NCBI RefSeq assembly: GCF_910592395.1
Contig: NC_088311.1
Coordinates: 9,862,501 to 9,926,500 of the forward strand
Origin: Lineus longissimus
Lineage: Eukaryota > Nemertea > Pilidiophora > Heteronemertea > Lineidae
Direction of reading: 5' to 3'
Length of the DNA stretch: 64,000 nt
The notes under the pieces are model-generated. The model worked only from the letters and a program-made list of their open reading frames with translations, searched no databases and was not told the origin of the DNA. A program made the translations under genes and the position numbers. Of the stretch, positions 13,546 to 23,922 are shown one piece after another (the first letter of the stretch is position 1; every line of letters begins with the position of its first letter).

Positions 13546-13549
13546 CTAT

Positions 13550-15300
13550 TACCAATGTAGCACTTCCCATCTGATGTAAACCACAGAATTACCATGAGAT
13601 GCAAGTCATAACAGTAACCAGTAATTCCATGAACAATCCAATTGATCAGTCCACCCCCTGCCTGTGCTGCTCGAGGCTGGGTGATGGATTGATACAAGTT
13701 AACGCAGCACCGAAGGCAGCCTTCTAATTAATCTACTGATGAGTTTAATAATTGAGCACAGAATCCTGCCTTGTCACCTAATTAGTGACAAAGTCATTCA
13801 TTTCATTACAAACTTAGTTTTGATGTTGAAGATGGGAACTATTTGCTATTTGATCACCCAGATGAAATTTGTCAATCTAAATCTTGCATGTTAAGTACAT
13901 TTGATGATGTATTGCTATGGTATACCAAATTGGTGTTGACGTTCTTTTGGTGACAATGTCAGAGAAGGGAATAATATACACTGAAAGCAGATGGCATTAA
14001 AGAGGGGGAAAATGGGATACCTGACACGATGTCCCTTTATTAAAAAGGGCGCAATCGAATTCCCTAATGAGCAACTTTGGCAAAACCCTGAGAGGCAATC
14101 CTCTGCCGATCCCAAATTCCTTTAAAATCAGGGTGTGCATCCCACAGGCCTGGTTAGTTTTGATCTCCCGGCATCCCAAAAAAGGCCTTTCTCCTCATCA
14201 TCAGAAGGTATAAGCAAGTATGTTTTAGAAATGACCCAAGGCCTGCAATAAGAGCATGAAATAGCTAACCTTGGATTGATTTGGCAATTTCAACTGTAAG
14301 ATGCAATTTTATCTTTGTAAGGGAAAATGTAACCGCCATGAAACCAACTACCACCGATTGAACAAGATGGCTCATAAGCCAGGAGGATTGATCTCCGCAT
14401 ACCTGGCCATCAATATTATGCCAATTAGTTACTTCTCGATTTTATTCCATCCTCTCCTGCTCCATTCGGAACCTGTTTCTTTCTTATTTTAACACTTGAA
14501 TTCGATACAAGATGCATCTGATTTTATTGCAACTAAATCCCTGAAATAACTCTTTTCTGGTATTTTCGAGAGTTCCTTCGGCGAGATGGCTACCCCTTTA
14601 CTCGGGGTGAATAAAGGCATTATCAGGCATTAGATGTATGTCCAAGATATCACCCAGCAGGGTTGTCTGAATGCTTCCATGATTCCGACAACTCCGATAA
14701 AAATAGTCGCACGGGTGCAAAACTAATGAAAGACGCTTTGTACTTTCACAGTTTACGGATGTATAATGAGTTTGCTGGACATTCCTCATGAAAAACCGGC
14801 CAAGCTACAAGGGTGTTGTTGTTGAGAGATAACTGAGGCATTTCAAGGTGATTTCTCTACCTGGAGTCTGATGCCCTACTGTCTGGAGTCTAATGTGAAA
14901 ACCAGTGGTGTTGAAATTGGCGGACAAGGTGGTTTCAGGAATCATGAAGTTGCATTCACTGGATGTTACTTTTGGACAGTAATGTATATCAATGAGGTAC
15001 TTGCAGTCATAAAATAATAGGACAGACATGTGTGTGAAATTTTAAACTGCTGAGGTCAGTGCTTCAGAATATGAAAGTGTTTAAAAGAAGCCCCACGCTC
15101 TTGTCACCCGTCCAGCACAGTACAGGCACAAGTTCAAGAACCCTTCAGTCCCTACACTTGACCTAGATTTTGCTTATAGTTGCAGAAGAAAGTATCATTT
15201 GGCCTCTCCTTATGGTGTAAATAGGTAAAGTCGTTCTAAGTACCGTGAGTATAATGTCATCAAATGACACGATGTAGAATGACATTTTCTATGAGGTATT
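13550..15300. other. Non-coding stretch, nothing recognised
   Basis: Only short chance frames. No repeat boundary or RNA gene seen. Confidence 0.4.
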
Positions 15301-15304
15301 TTAA

Positions 15305-15519
15305 AGGCTCACGGTTTTCTTAATTTGAAATTTGTAATTGAGTTTGAAAATTTCCCATTGCATAAATATGTACTGAATATGAATTTCAGCATTGCCTTTG
15401 TGTAGACTATATATGCCAAGTTTCAGCAAATTCTTATGCATAATAACTGCACTACGACATTGTGTATGACTGCATTTCTACTTTTCTGGACCACCAGTAA
15501 CTCGGAACGGTGTACCCCT
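15305..15519. mobile_element. TTAA-flanked MITE
   Basis: A 215-bp segment lies between two TTAA tetranucleotides (15301-15304 and 15520-15523). The ends are imperfect inverted repeats: AGGCTCACGGTTTTC at the left, and AGGGGTACACCGTTCC as the reverse complement of the right. TTAA target sites are used by piggyBac and Kolobok elements, so this is probably a non-autonomous member of one of them. A related same-strand copy lies at about 25988-26196. Confidence 0.6.
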
Positions 15520-15529
15520 TTAAAGTTTG

Positions 15530-18500
15530 GCATGGCGGTTGATGCTGGTATTTTCAAGAGGCTTGTGAAATAAACAGATGTCAAGATACACAATTGTATA
15601 TTGGTCGCTTTTGGTGGTGTGAGTACCAGTTTCCTTCTTCGGCGTGCTACAAAGCTGTTCCTTGCGATGCCGTGGTGGAATTGAACAGCTTTTACATGGG
15701 AGAATTGGGAGTTCCCTATTTCAGGTTACTTTTCCGCACACAGTGGGTTAATCTTGTGTTACCTGTCAAAAGCAGTACCTGTCTTCATCAAAGATGGACC
15801 TGTCCTGACCTCAAGAATACCGCTTTAGGCTTCTGCTACCGGCCCCAACTCAAGTTTACCACAAAATCATGGGCTATCCATATGCAAAATCTAGACCAAA
15901 TCCGTTCAACTTGCCCTGAAGTTACCCTGCTCTTGGATATGAAACACCTTTTTTCTCGACCAACGCCAGATAAAACTCTCATGTAAATTCCCCTTGGGAC
16001 AGGAAATGAACGACACAAGCAACTTGCCCGAGGACATCTTGAAAGGGAGGCATCTCTAATAGGAAGATGTCATCAATCAATGTAAATACACATTATCGGG
16101 CATGACATTCAGGCGAAATGAGATAGGTCCGTGTCCATGTTAACCCCTCGTCGACATTTTGACAACCAAGGTATCTAGATCTAGCAGATCTAGGAATTTG
16201 TAAGTGAGAGTGCATCTATCGAAAATTGGAATATACTTTTATATTCTGTCAGATTATTGATTTGGCATAGTAGAGATGGTCCGTAGTTGATTGGTAATCC
16301 GGATTGAACACCAGACGCAGGCACATCACTTGTGATCATGAGCAGGTCACTTTACTTGTCACACTCCTGTTGTCTGTGTCAGGAGTGCAAGCAAGCAAGA
16401 CTGAAAAACACCACTAGAGAAGATTCTTTTGGATCTCCCCACGCAAAAAAACTATGTCATTAGGCTATAACATGATAATCCCAACTAATGCCTAACCAGG
16501 CATGAAGCAAATGCTGGAACAAAACATTACAGCTTGCAAATACAAACATATGTAAAACATTTTGTACTCTAGCACTTTTTACACATAAGAGGAAAGTATC
16601 ACAGGACAGATGTCAGGAGCCAAAGACCATTGGTATGAGTAGCCTCAACTCCCCATCAATATTTGCCTACCCATATATCCCAAGTGCCTGTGAGAGCTGA
16701 CCATATGCCCTCTCAATGGTCACCTCCCATATCGTCCGGCTTCTTAAGTGCCATTACAGATATTTAAACTTTCATCTGCGCATATTTGCACGGGTGATAG
16801 TACAGATTATTTTTGATGGGTTTATGTGTACAAATACGCTGGTATCTACCTTAATGCAAGGGGGAATTGGGGTACCTGTCAGACTTTCCATTATATGTGC
16901 TAGCTGACGGTATAACTCTTGTCCAAATATGCCTTATGATTTTATACTTCTTCTGGGCAATATACATATTTCCATTGTGATAATGAAATTTGGCTAACAA
17001 ATGTTACAAATTATAATTTAGGGGTTGTTTTTGAAAGATTTGAGTCAAAATATCTGCAAGGACTATTATGGGAAGCATTGTGACATCCCAAGGTGTTTAA
17101 GGGAAAATAATGTTGTCACATTTTGCTTGTCACATTTTGCAATGGCAGTTCCATTTTAAAGAACTTTCAAATAAGGGGACTCACGCCTGATGCCCTTTTC
17201 CCCCCTTCCCCTGCATTGATGAAATAGAAATAACAAATCTGAGTGGAGAGCTGATCATAAAAAAATAGGATGTCATTAGCTCGACAAACAATATCAGGCA
17301 ATTATAATGTAAAGTAGTAGGGACCAGGAGACACTGTGGGAAACCGGCGCTGTCAAAGAGAGTCGATCTGGAATCAAACCCAACGGACCGCTCTGTCAGC
17401 CTCTGCAATAATCTTCTGTCACAATTTCACAATATTGATCCTTAAATCAGTCCTGAAAAGTATGCTTAATGTAAAAGAAACTTGATTGGTTTTGAGAATG
17501 AGTGTATTTGTCTTAAAAAGAAATTTACTGTCTTAGAATCATTTCAGTTAAAAGAAATGTAATTAAGTAATGGGCAACCAACCTAATCACTGTAGGACCA
17601 CCATTAGTGTGGAAGCACATGAAGTGTCTCTTATCAGATTTCATAAATGAATGCAACCCCAGCCTCCCGCAAAAACATCTCGACTGCATCTTCAGAATTA
17701 CCCAATTTTCTTTAAAGCAATTAGTCGGCGAGTGACGGTGAGCTGCACTCCCCATAATGTCGCCGATCGGCGCTGACCCTAAGACGATCCAACCGATGTT
17801 ATTAGAGTTATGAAGTAGAGCACAGCGCTACGGCGTCCTGTTATCATCCTGAGTTATTACTTTGCTCACGTTGATCATGCAAACCTAGTCCCTAGAGAAG
17901 ACGGAGTGGCGCGTTCCATTTTTATCAGATTAACTTTTAAAAGCGTGCCATCTGTCGGGTTTCCCAGGGTATGATGTAGACATTGGAGGAGTCAAGAGGT
18001 TGATGTTCGATGTGGGATAGACACCTGACAAGACCATTTAGTAAAAAATGCTTTTAGAGGCAACTTGATATCTTTGGTTTACCCTTTTAAGGAGAGACTG
18101 GTTTGGCTTTTCTGACTCAATGGGAGCGGTTGGCTGAAAAACAACGGCTGAAGTTCTTTGGATGTAAGGGAAAGTTTAGAAATCATAACATTCATGTATT
18201 TGGAAAACCTTGGGGAGTACCTTCTCCTTCCCATTTGGACTGACATGACTGCTAGATAACTAGTCATGATATGGTACTTTAAGCACTGCAAAAACCAGTG
18301 GTTTAAAACGCTGTGACCCCTGATTAAGATTGCGTCAAAAAGATATCTAGCTGAACGGTGTCCTTGATAAGGAGGCGACCAAAAAGCGAGGTTCCACTGC
18401 ACTGTCAAAAAGAGTCTCCCTCTTGATCACATGCGTGTAGCAGAATTGGGACAACTGGGAATCAAACATTTATGTCCATGCAGGTATGTACGCACCACGC

Positions 18501-18745
18501 TGCTGCATCCCATAACTTTAAAGCAGGGCGCAAACCTTGCAGTGAAATCAATTGTGACATGCAAGCCTTATGCCAACAACTGCTGCAGACCAGTTGATCT
18601 TTTGTTTGTGATAAATCGCTTGAAACATGCGATCTTCATTGTCAGGTGTGCACCCAACACTAAAATGGACACAGACTACACACTGTTTAAAGTTCTAGGT
18701 CACCAAGTATTGAAGACAGATGTTGCTAAACAGTGCACAGACAGA
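15530..18745. other. Non-coding stretch with minor repeat debris
   Basis: No exon recognised; the 130-codon frame at 15594-15986 has no domain signature. A minus-strand patch at 17340-17405 has a B-box-like GGGTTTGATTCC and may be a SINE-head remnant. Around 18340-18400, GTGTCCTTGATAAGGAGG and GAGGTTCCACTG look like the right end of an old pogo-like MITE. Confidence 0.4.
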
Positions 18746-18754
18746 CTAACATCT

Positions 18755-19791
18755 GGCTTGTGGTATTCGACTCGATGACTCGACGACGCGATGACTCGAT
18801 GACGCGATCAAGTTGGAATCTTTTTAAAGAATATCACTGCCTGGACTGTAATTTATACATAGAATCATAAGTGGAGGAAAATAAAAAAGAACCGATCATT
18901 ACCAACCCCTTTCCAGCTGTTTTCACCGTATCTAATCCGACCATTTTTCGTTTCCTACAAGTTCGCATTTTTGATAAAACCATGCGCCATGTTGCTATGC
19001 AAGCTTACCGTCAATACAGCTGAATACACCTAAATATAGCTGGTTCAGATCAACCTCCTACCCAGGTTCTTTACGAGCAGAAATTCCAATGTTAAAATGA
19101 CACGCGAGTTCCTGGAGACAAGGTTGGCTCTGGATATCCGTTCAGCACGGCAATATTAAATGTCCTATACACCTTTCCAGAAATGGGGCGCTGAGTGTCC
19201 GAAATAGTGATGTCATAAGGGGAAACTAGGCCTGTGGTGGAGGGACAAAGGAGATAGTCATGGTTGACCAACACACTTGGATGCCTTTAATGACGGACAA
19301 GGGGGAAAAAGTTAGTTCCAATGCAAGCCACCAATTTCGGAAAGCATGTATAGGGGCTGATGTATTGGGGGGGGGGGGGGGGCAGATGTCAAGGGGCGGA
19401 AGAGGGACTGAGTGACTGAGTCTAAAAAACTGCACATATGCGAAATTCCGATTGTTGACAGACTACCACATGACATCTGACATTGGCCACTAGAAGCTTG
19501 TTTGTCAATTAAATCTCCGGTCATTTTGCATGCTATGAAACTTCCGCGAGTCCTTTAAATATCAAAATCAATCGCGGGGACCAATCTTCAGTGGCCATGG
19601 CTGGGGGGGGGGGGGGCACATCCTTCTACATACCGTAGCTGGGTATGGGAAGGCCGAGCTAAAACCTCTGCTGTTGCAGCGGTAGCCCGGAGACCAGGAT
19701 CATGGGATTCCGTATTTTAGCAAAATCCATAGCAACGATCGCGTCATCGAGCCATCGCGTCGTCGAGTCATCGAGTCGAATACCACAAGCC
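18755..19791. mobile_element. Non-autonomous long-TIR element, Mutator-like by structure
   Basis: A 1,037-bp element with 55-bp terminal inverted repeats: left 18755-18809, right 19737-19791, 54 of 55 positions matching. Both begin GGCTTGTGGTATTCGACTCG when read inward. Each end is flanked by the 9-base direct repeat CTAACATCT (18746-18754 and 19792-19800), a clean target-site duplication. Long TIRs plus a 9-bp duplication are the hallmark of Mutator-like elements, but no transposase is present to confirm it. The TIR contains internal sub-repeats of the GATGACTCG / GACGCGATG type. The interior holds long G-runs (about 19369-19382 and 19603-19616) and no convincing coding sequence. The near-identical arms and intact duplication point to a recent insertion, just upstream of the Harbinger transposase. 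Confidence 0.85.
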
Positions 19792-19894
19792 CTAACATCT
19801 AACTCTCTAGTTTAATTGAATCCATGCATCTGCGGTGGGCTACCCAAGAACAAAATCCCCTTGACCTTGATGATTCTGGAGGGAAAATAAAAAG

Positions 19895-22252
19895 ATGGCT
19901 ACTGTTGATATGCTGACAGTGCTTGTCCAGAGGAAGAGAAGGGCATTTGCGACATTTCTTTTTACGTATATTTCGAGACGACAGAGCAGAAGAACAAGGT
20001 GGGATAATAGGAAGTGCTGGGTCAAACCCTGGATAAGCAGAAGATATGAACTCGGTGCTTATAGCACTTTAGTTCAGGAATTGAGGGAAGAAGATGTTAA
20101 TGATTTCAAGCGGCATTTACGAATGGATGTCCCAAGCTTTGCGGAACTGCTGCAAAAAGTGGAGGGCCGAATCACAAAAATTAAAACACATATCAGGGAG
20201 GAAATCAGTCCAGGGGAAAGGCTTGCTGTAACCATACGCTATCTGGCAACTGGTAAATATTATATAAATTATTTGATAAATTATTTAGTATACAGGGGTA
20301 CAGAGCATGCGCAGGGCCGTATTTAACTTTTTGGTCCAGGGGGGCAGAACACCAAAAGGGCCCAAATCTTCAATATTTTTTGGAGACTTTGGGGGGGGGG
20401 GCAGGGTCAAGGTATGTTGCCAGGTTGCATAATTCTGTCAGTGACTATGAAAGACGCCTCTATGAATACTGATAATTACATATTGAATTGATAAAACTAC
20501 AAAGAAAACATATCTTTTGAACTCAAACTTTATTAAAATTTTTATCTGTTCTTTACAGGTGAAACATTCCAAAGCTTGCATTTCCACTACAGGATAGGAG
20601 CATCGACAATTGGCGAAATCATTCCAGAAGTATGTAAAGCTATATATGAGGCCCTGAAGGAAGAGTATTTACAAGTGAGTATTTATAACCCCCCTGTAAA
20701 TCCAAAAAGTTACGGGTATGCCATAGTTCATGGTGCTTATTATTTTCATGGAATACATCACCTTGAAAAATTAATCATGATCTACATTGAATTGAGTATT
20801 GGCAACTGTCCAATTATCATTTGGAATAATCAACAGTCATGACAGTGTAATGATGTATGACCAAATGTAAATTTAGGACAAACTTAAGTTCCAGGCCCCA
20901 CCTGAGTTGCTGCTTATGTCAGATTCTGGTGATGTCCTAGCAGTAGAAGGCATCGATCTCCTAACAGGAGCATGACTTGCAAAAATCGGCCTCGGTTGAA
21001 ATTGGGGCTGATGTTGATATTGAACTGGATGTGGAGTATCTGTATACTCAAATTGAGCCTCGATAACCTGCTCCTGGATGCGAAGTTTGAGCATTTCTTT
21101 CCTCTTGCCATCGGCCACTTGCTTTAGCTGTGATTTCAGCAGCATCGCAAAAAGATGGTCTGGGTCGTTTTGATCTGCTTGAACAGGAAGTACTGCTTCG
21201 GGTTGAGCAAGGATCTGTATTGGCTGTTTCATTACATCAAGTGCAGCTAGAAGGGCGTCATCTTCGGACTTGCATTCCTCTTCCTTTTTCTTACTGTCCC
21301 CATTGGAGCAACAGGAGGTGTGCTGGAGCGACTGGCACCATCCTCTTCCCCAATTGCTGGCTGAAATAGAAGATGCACACATTATTTATCAGTCCACACA
21401 ACTCTTTTTCAGGTTCCTTCCACACCAGATGAATGGACTTCGATTGCCAATGATTTCAAGGAGTTGTGGGACTTTCCGAATTGCATTGGAGCAATGGATG
21501 GGAAACATATCGTGATGAGGGCACCACACAACAGGGGTAGTTATTGTTTCAACTACAATACCACTTTCAGCATCGTCCTTCTCGCTGTTGTGGATGCGAA
21601 CTACAAGTTCACATACGTCGATGTAGGATGCAACGGGCGTGTCAGTGATGGTGGTGTTTATCGCGAGTCTTCCTTAAATGCAGCACTGGAAACTAACACA
21701 GTAGGGCTTCCACCATCTCGTCCACTTCCAATGAGGCAACAAGACGTCCCATTTGTGATGGTCGGGGACGAGGCATTTCCTTTAAAGGAAAATGTGATGA
21801 AGCCATTTCCAGGAGGAGGGCTTACTGATGAACGCCGAATATTCAACTATCGCCTTTCCCGAGCGAGGCGAATAAGCGAAAATGTCTTTGGAATTATGGC
21901 TCACAGATTCAAAGTCTTTCAGTCCGCAATCCGTGTCCAACCAGACAAAGTTGAACACATAATTCTTGCCGTTTGTGTTTTGCACAACTTCCTGCGAACG
22001 AAATCAATGGGGTATGCATGTCCTGGCCAAATTGATTATGAAAATGAATCTGGTGATGTCATTGATGGTGAATGGAGATCCACCCAGCACAATAACATTC
22101 TTGTGGATCTACCAACCAATGACTCCAATCGATCATCACTTGGAGTAAGAGAGGTGCGTGAAGAGTTCATGGATTACTTCAACACAAATGGACAAGTACC
22201 ATGGCAGTGGTCGCACACACTGAAACAAACTGATACTAATATATGCGATTAG
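19895..22252 (+). CDS. PIF/Harbinger (HARBI1-like) DDE transposase, three exons
   Basis: Three exons join in frame: 19895-20252, 20559-20674 and 21413-22252, with GT-AG introns at every junction (GGTAAAT...TTTACAG; GTGAGT...TTTTTCAG). They encode 437 residues with no internal stop. The N-terminus is basic and contains RWDNRKCWVKPWISRRYELG, typical of metazoan Harbinger transposases. Exon 2 (residues 120-158) carries the helix-turn-helix-like GETFQSLHFHYRIGASTIGE. Exon 3 holds the DDE_Tnp_4 nuclease: GAMDGKH with Asp187, YVDVGCNGRVSDGG (Asp228, Asp237), GDEAFPL (Asp277) and SRARRISENVFG with Glu314, followed by AVCVLHNFLR. All acidic residues expected for catalysis are present, so the enzyme may be functional. 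It would cut and paste the element at its terminal repeats in the nucleus. Intron 2 contains the last exon of the antisense MADF gene. The gene might be a domesticated HARBI1 homologue, but the linked MADF-BESS gene argues for a transposon. Confidence 0.9.
20529..20534 (-). terminator. Candidate poly(A) signal for the MADF-BESS gene
   Basis: TTTATT on the plus strand reads AATAAA on the minus strand, about 340 bp past the MADF-BESS stop at 20873. If used, the antisense transcript would run across transposase exon 2 (20559-20674). The placement is an inference. Confidence 0.3.
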
Positions 22253-22979
22253 GGTCAATCTCACTGCACTCCATTAATTTGAGTCATTGGAATGATGAAC
22301 TATATCATAATCTGACGGGTAGACAAAATCTTGGTCAAAACAGAACTCACCAAATTTGAAACAGTCTTCCTTGGGGTTGTGCTGATCTTCAGAAATGCAT
22401 CTAGAGCATTATAAAACTGCCATTTTGGTTTCAAAACATCATCGGCACCGGCACCGCTAGCCTTGCTTTTCATGACATCTGCGCTACACTTCATATAATA
22501 AGTTCGAAGGTTATTGAATTTGTCCTGGACATCTTCCTCTGAAATGATAATACGTACTAACTATTAGACGTTTGAAATGATTACCATTCAATATAATGAA
22601 GACCAACATTATGGTACATGTATTTTATAGCTCCTGTTGGCCTATTATTGTAAATTAATTATTGAATAAATGGCAAAATCATGTGTCCAACATTATTTTC
22701 AACTGCATGGCATGGGCGGATTATTAAAGTTGTGAGGTATTTTAAAATACTTAGTATACATGTTAACAAATATAAATAAACAATAAAAATCCAAATACTT
22801 TGTTGGTACTTACCTGTCCATTCAGCCCCCATTTCCCTTGCAACTTCGATTTTATTTAGGGATTTGATATGCTTGTTCTTGTATTCTTTTGATGTGACAT
22901 CCCATATCCCTGGTCGATTCTGTACCAGCTCTATGAATTTGAAGGTTTCTGCCGTAGATATGTTGAAAGTATGTGCCAT
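20873..22979 (-). CDS. Harbinger-associated MADF-BESS DNA-binding protein, three exons, probable frameshift
   Basis: Minus-strand exons: 22979-22814, 22538-22351 and 21360-20873. The first two splice in frame (GTAAGT donor; TTTCAG acceptor) to give a MADF domain over about residues 8-110: FKFIELVQNRPGIWD, EEDVQDKFNNLRTYYMK, KPKWQFYNALDAFL. MADF is a Myb/SANT-like DNA-binding fold. Exon 3 encodes a low-complexity linker and a BESS motif (DPDHLFAMLLKSQLKQV), a protein-interaction module that often follows MADF. In this superfamily such proteins are thought to help the transposase bind DNA or enter the nucleus. Oddity: with the best acceptor (TTCTATTTCAG, exon start 21360) the total is 842 bases, not a multiple of three. 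That frame passes a basic RKRKR segment and stops at 21249-21247, leaving BESS out of frame. A one-base loss between about 21290 and 21250, or a different acceptor about 33 bases into the exon, would explain it. Confidence 0.8.
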
Positions 22980-23260
22980 AGCTCTTCTTCTATTCAATAT
23001 ACAGGATACTACTGACCAAATGCCCACTACACAGCATCTTCAGACACAGGAATGCAGTCTGGTATCACTCAAAACACCAGAAACAGACCTATTTTGAGGT
23101 CATTACCATTGACCAACTCAGTTTAGATACCAACACACCTGTCAACAACGGGCCAAGATAAACAAATTGCTTGGTGAGAATAGAGCAGTCTCCCTCAGCG
23201 GCCAACACTTGGCAAAGTACCTCCCGGTATCAAATTACTTTGCAAAGAAAAGTTTGTGGA
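22980..23260. other. Presumed right-hand flank of the Harbinger element
   Basis: This lies upstream of the MADF start on the minus strand. I looked for a terminal inverted repeat matching a sequence left of 19895 and found none, so the boundaries of the autonomous element remain undefined. The left end may lie beyond the 18755-19791 insertion. Confidence 0.4.
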
Positions 23261-23263
23261 CCA

Positions 23264-23905
23264 GACACTGCAATGAACACGAGGGACTTCTCACCAACTT
23301 AGTTGGAATTTTAATTCATAACAGGAATCCAGACCAGGTAACTGATACTTTGCCCGATTGGTTGGAGTTGCTGGCTGCACTACCGACTTGTTCTATTTCT
23401 CCACGACATCTTTTGTTTATATAAGGATTTTTTTGTTTATATAAGGAGTGTGGGGGAGAAATTTCCCCGTGTGATTCAGTCAACAACATAGTTGGGCCAT
23501 ATTTTGACTCTTTATCTTTATAGGCGCCAAGGCTGTACCTTCTCATAATCCACGATTTTGCCCAAAACCTCCTATTATCCCATCGATTTCTCCTTTTCCT
23601 ATTTTCACTGATACTTTTTACAATAATAATAGATAAAATCTTCTTTTTCTTCTTCTCATTGTACACAACAAAATCATTGGCAGCCATGTTTCTAGATCTA
23701 AGATTTCCCGCCAGAAATAATAGATATTTGCACTCAGCCTTGACCAAGGTTTTGGCCTAAATATAGTGCAGGACCTAAATATTGCTGGGATTATGTCTTT
23801 CGTGTGAGTGGGTGAACGACTCTCAACTTCCAGTCACCTGTGCACCTGTTCTTAATTTTAAAACCAACTAAGTTGGTGAAAAATCCCTGGTGTGTAGCGG
23901 GCTTG
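23264..23905 (-). mobile_element. Internally deleted Harbinger-like element with a transposase exon-1 remnant
   Basis: Two imperfect inverted repeats bracket the segment: about 23281-23326 (ACTTCTCACCAACTTAGTTG) and 23848-23895 (reverse complement TTTTTCACCAACTTAGTTGG), with similar flanking ACAC-AGGGA and AACAGG motifs. Between them the minus strand (from ATG at 23687) encodes MAANDF, a lysine run, then RKRRNRWDNRRFWAKSWIMR and RYSLGAY. This is clearly homologous to exon 1 of the intact transposase (RWDNRKCWVKPWISRRYELG). The similarity stops after LGAY, with no nuclease domain, so the copy is a deletion derivative. Its residues differ enough from the neighbour to belong to another subfamily. 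It could move only with help in trans. Confidence 0.7.
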
Positions 23906-23922
23906 GTAGTCTGTGTCCGCCG

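Noticed and set aside
15594-15986. 130-codon plus-strand frame
   Set aside because: No domain, no signal peptide and no supportive context; length is within chance expectation.
18421-18745. Search for the left terminal inverted repeat of the autonomous Harbinger element
   Set aside because: No stretch here or at 19801-19894 matched an inverted copy at 22980-23260, so element ends were not assigned.
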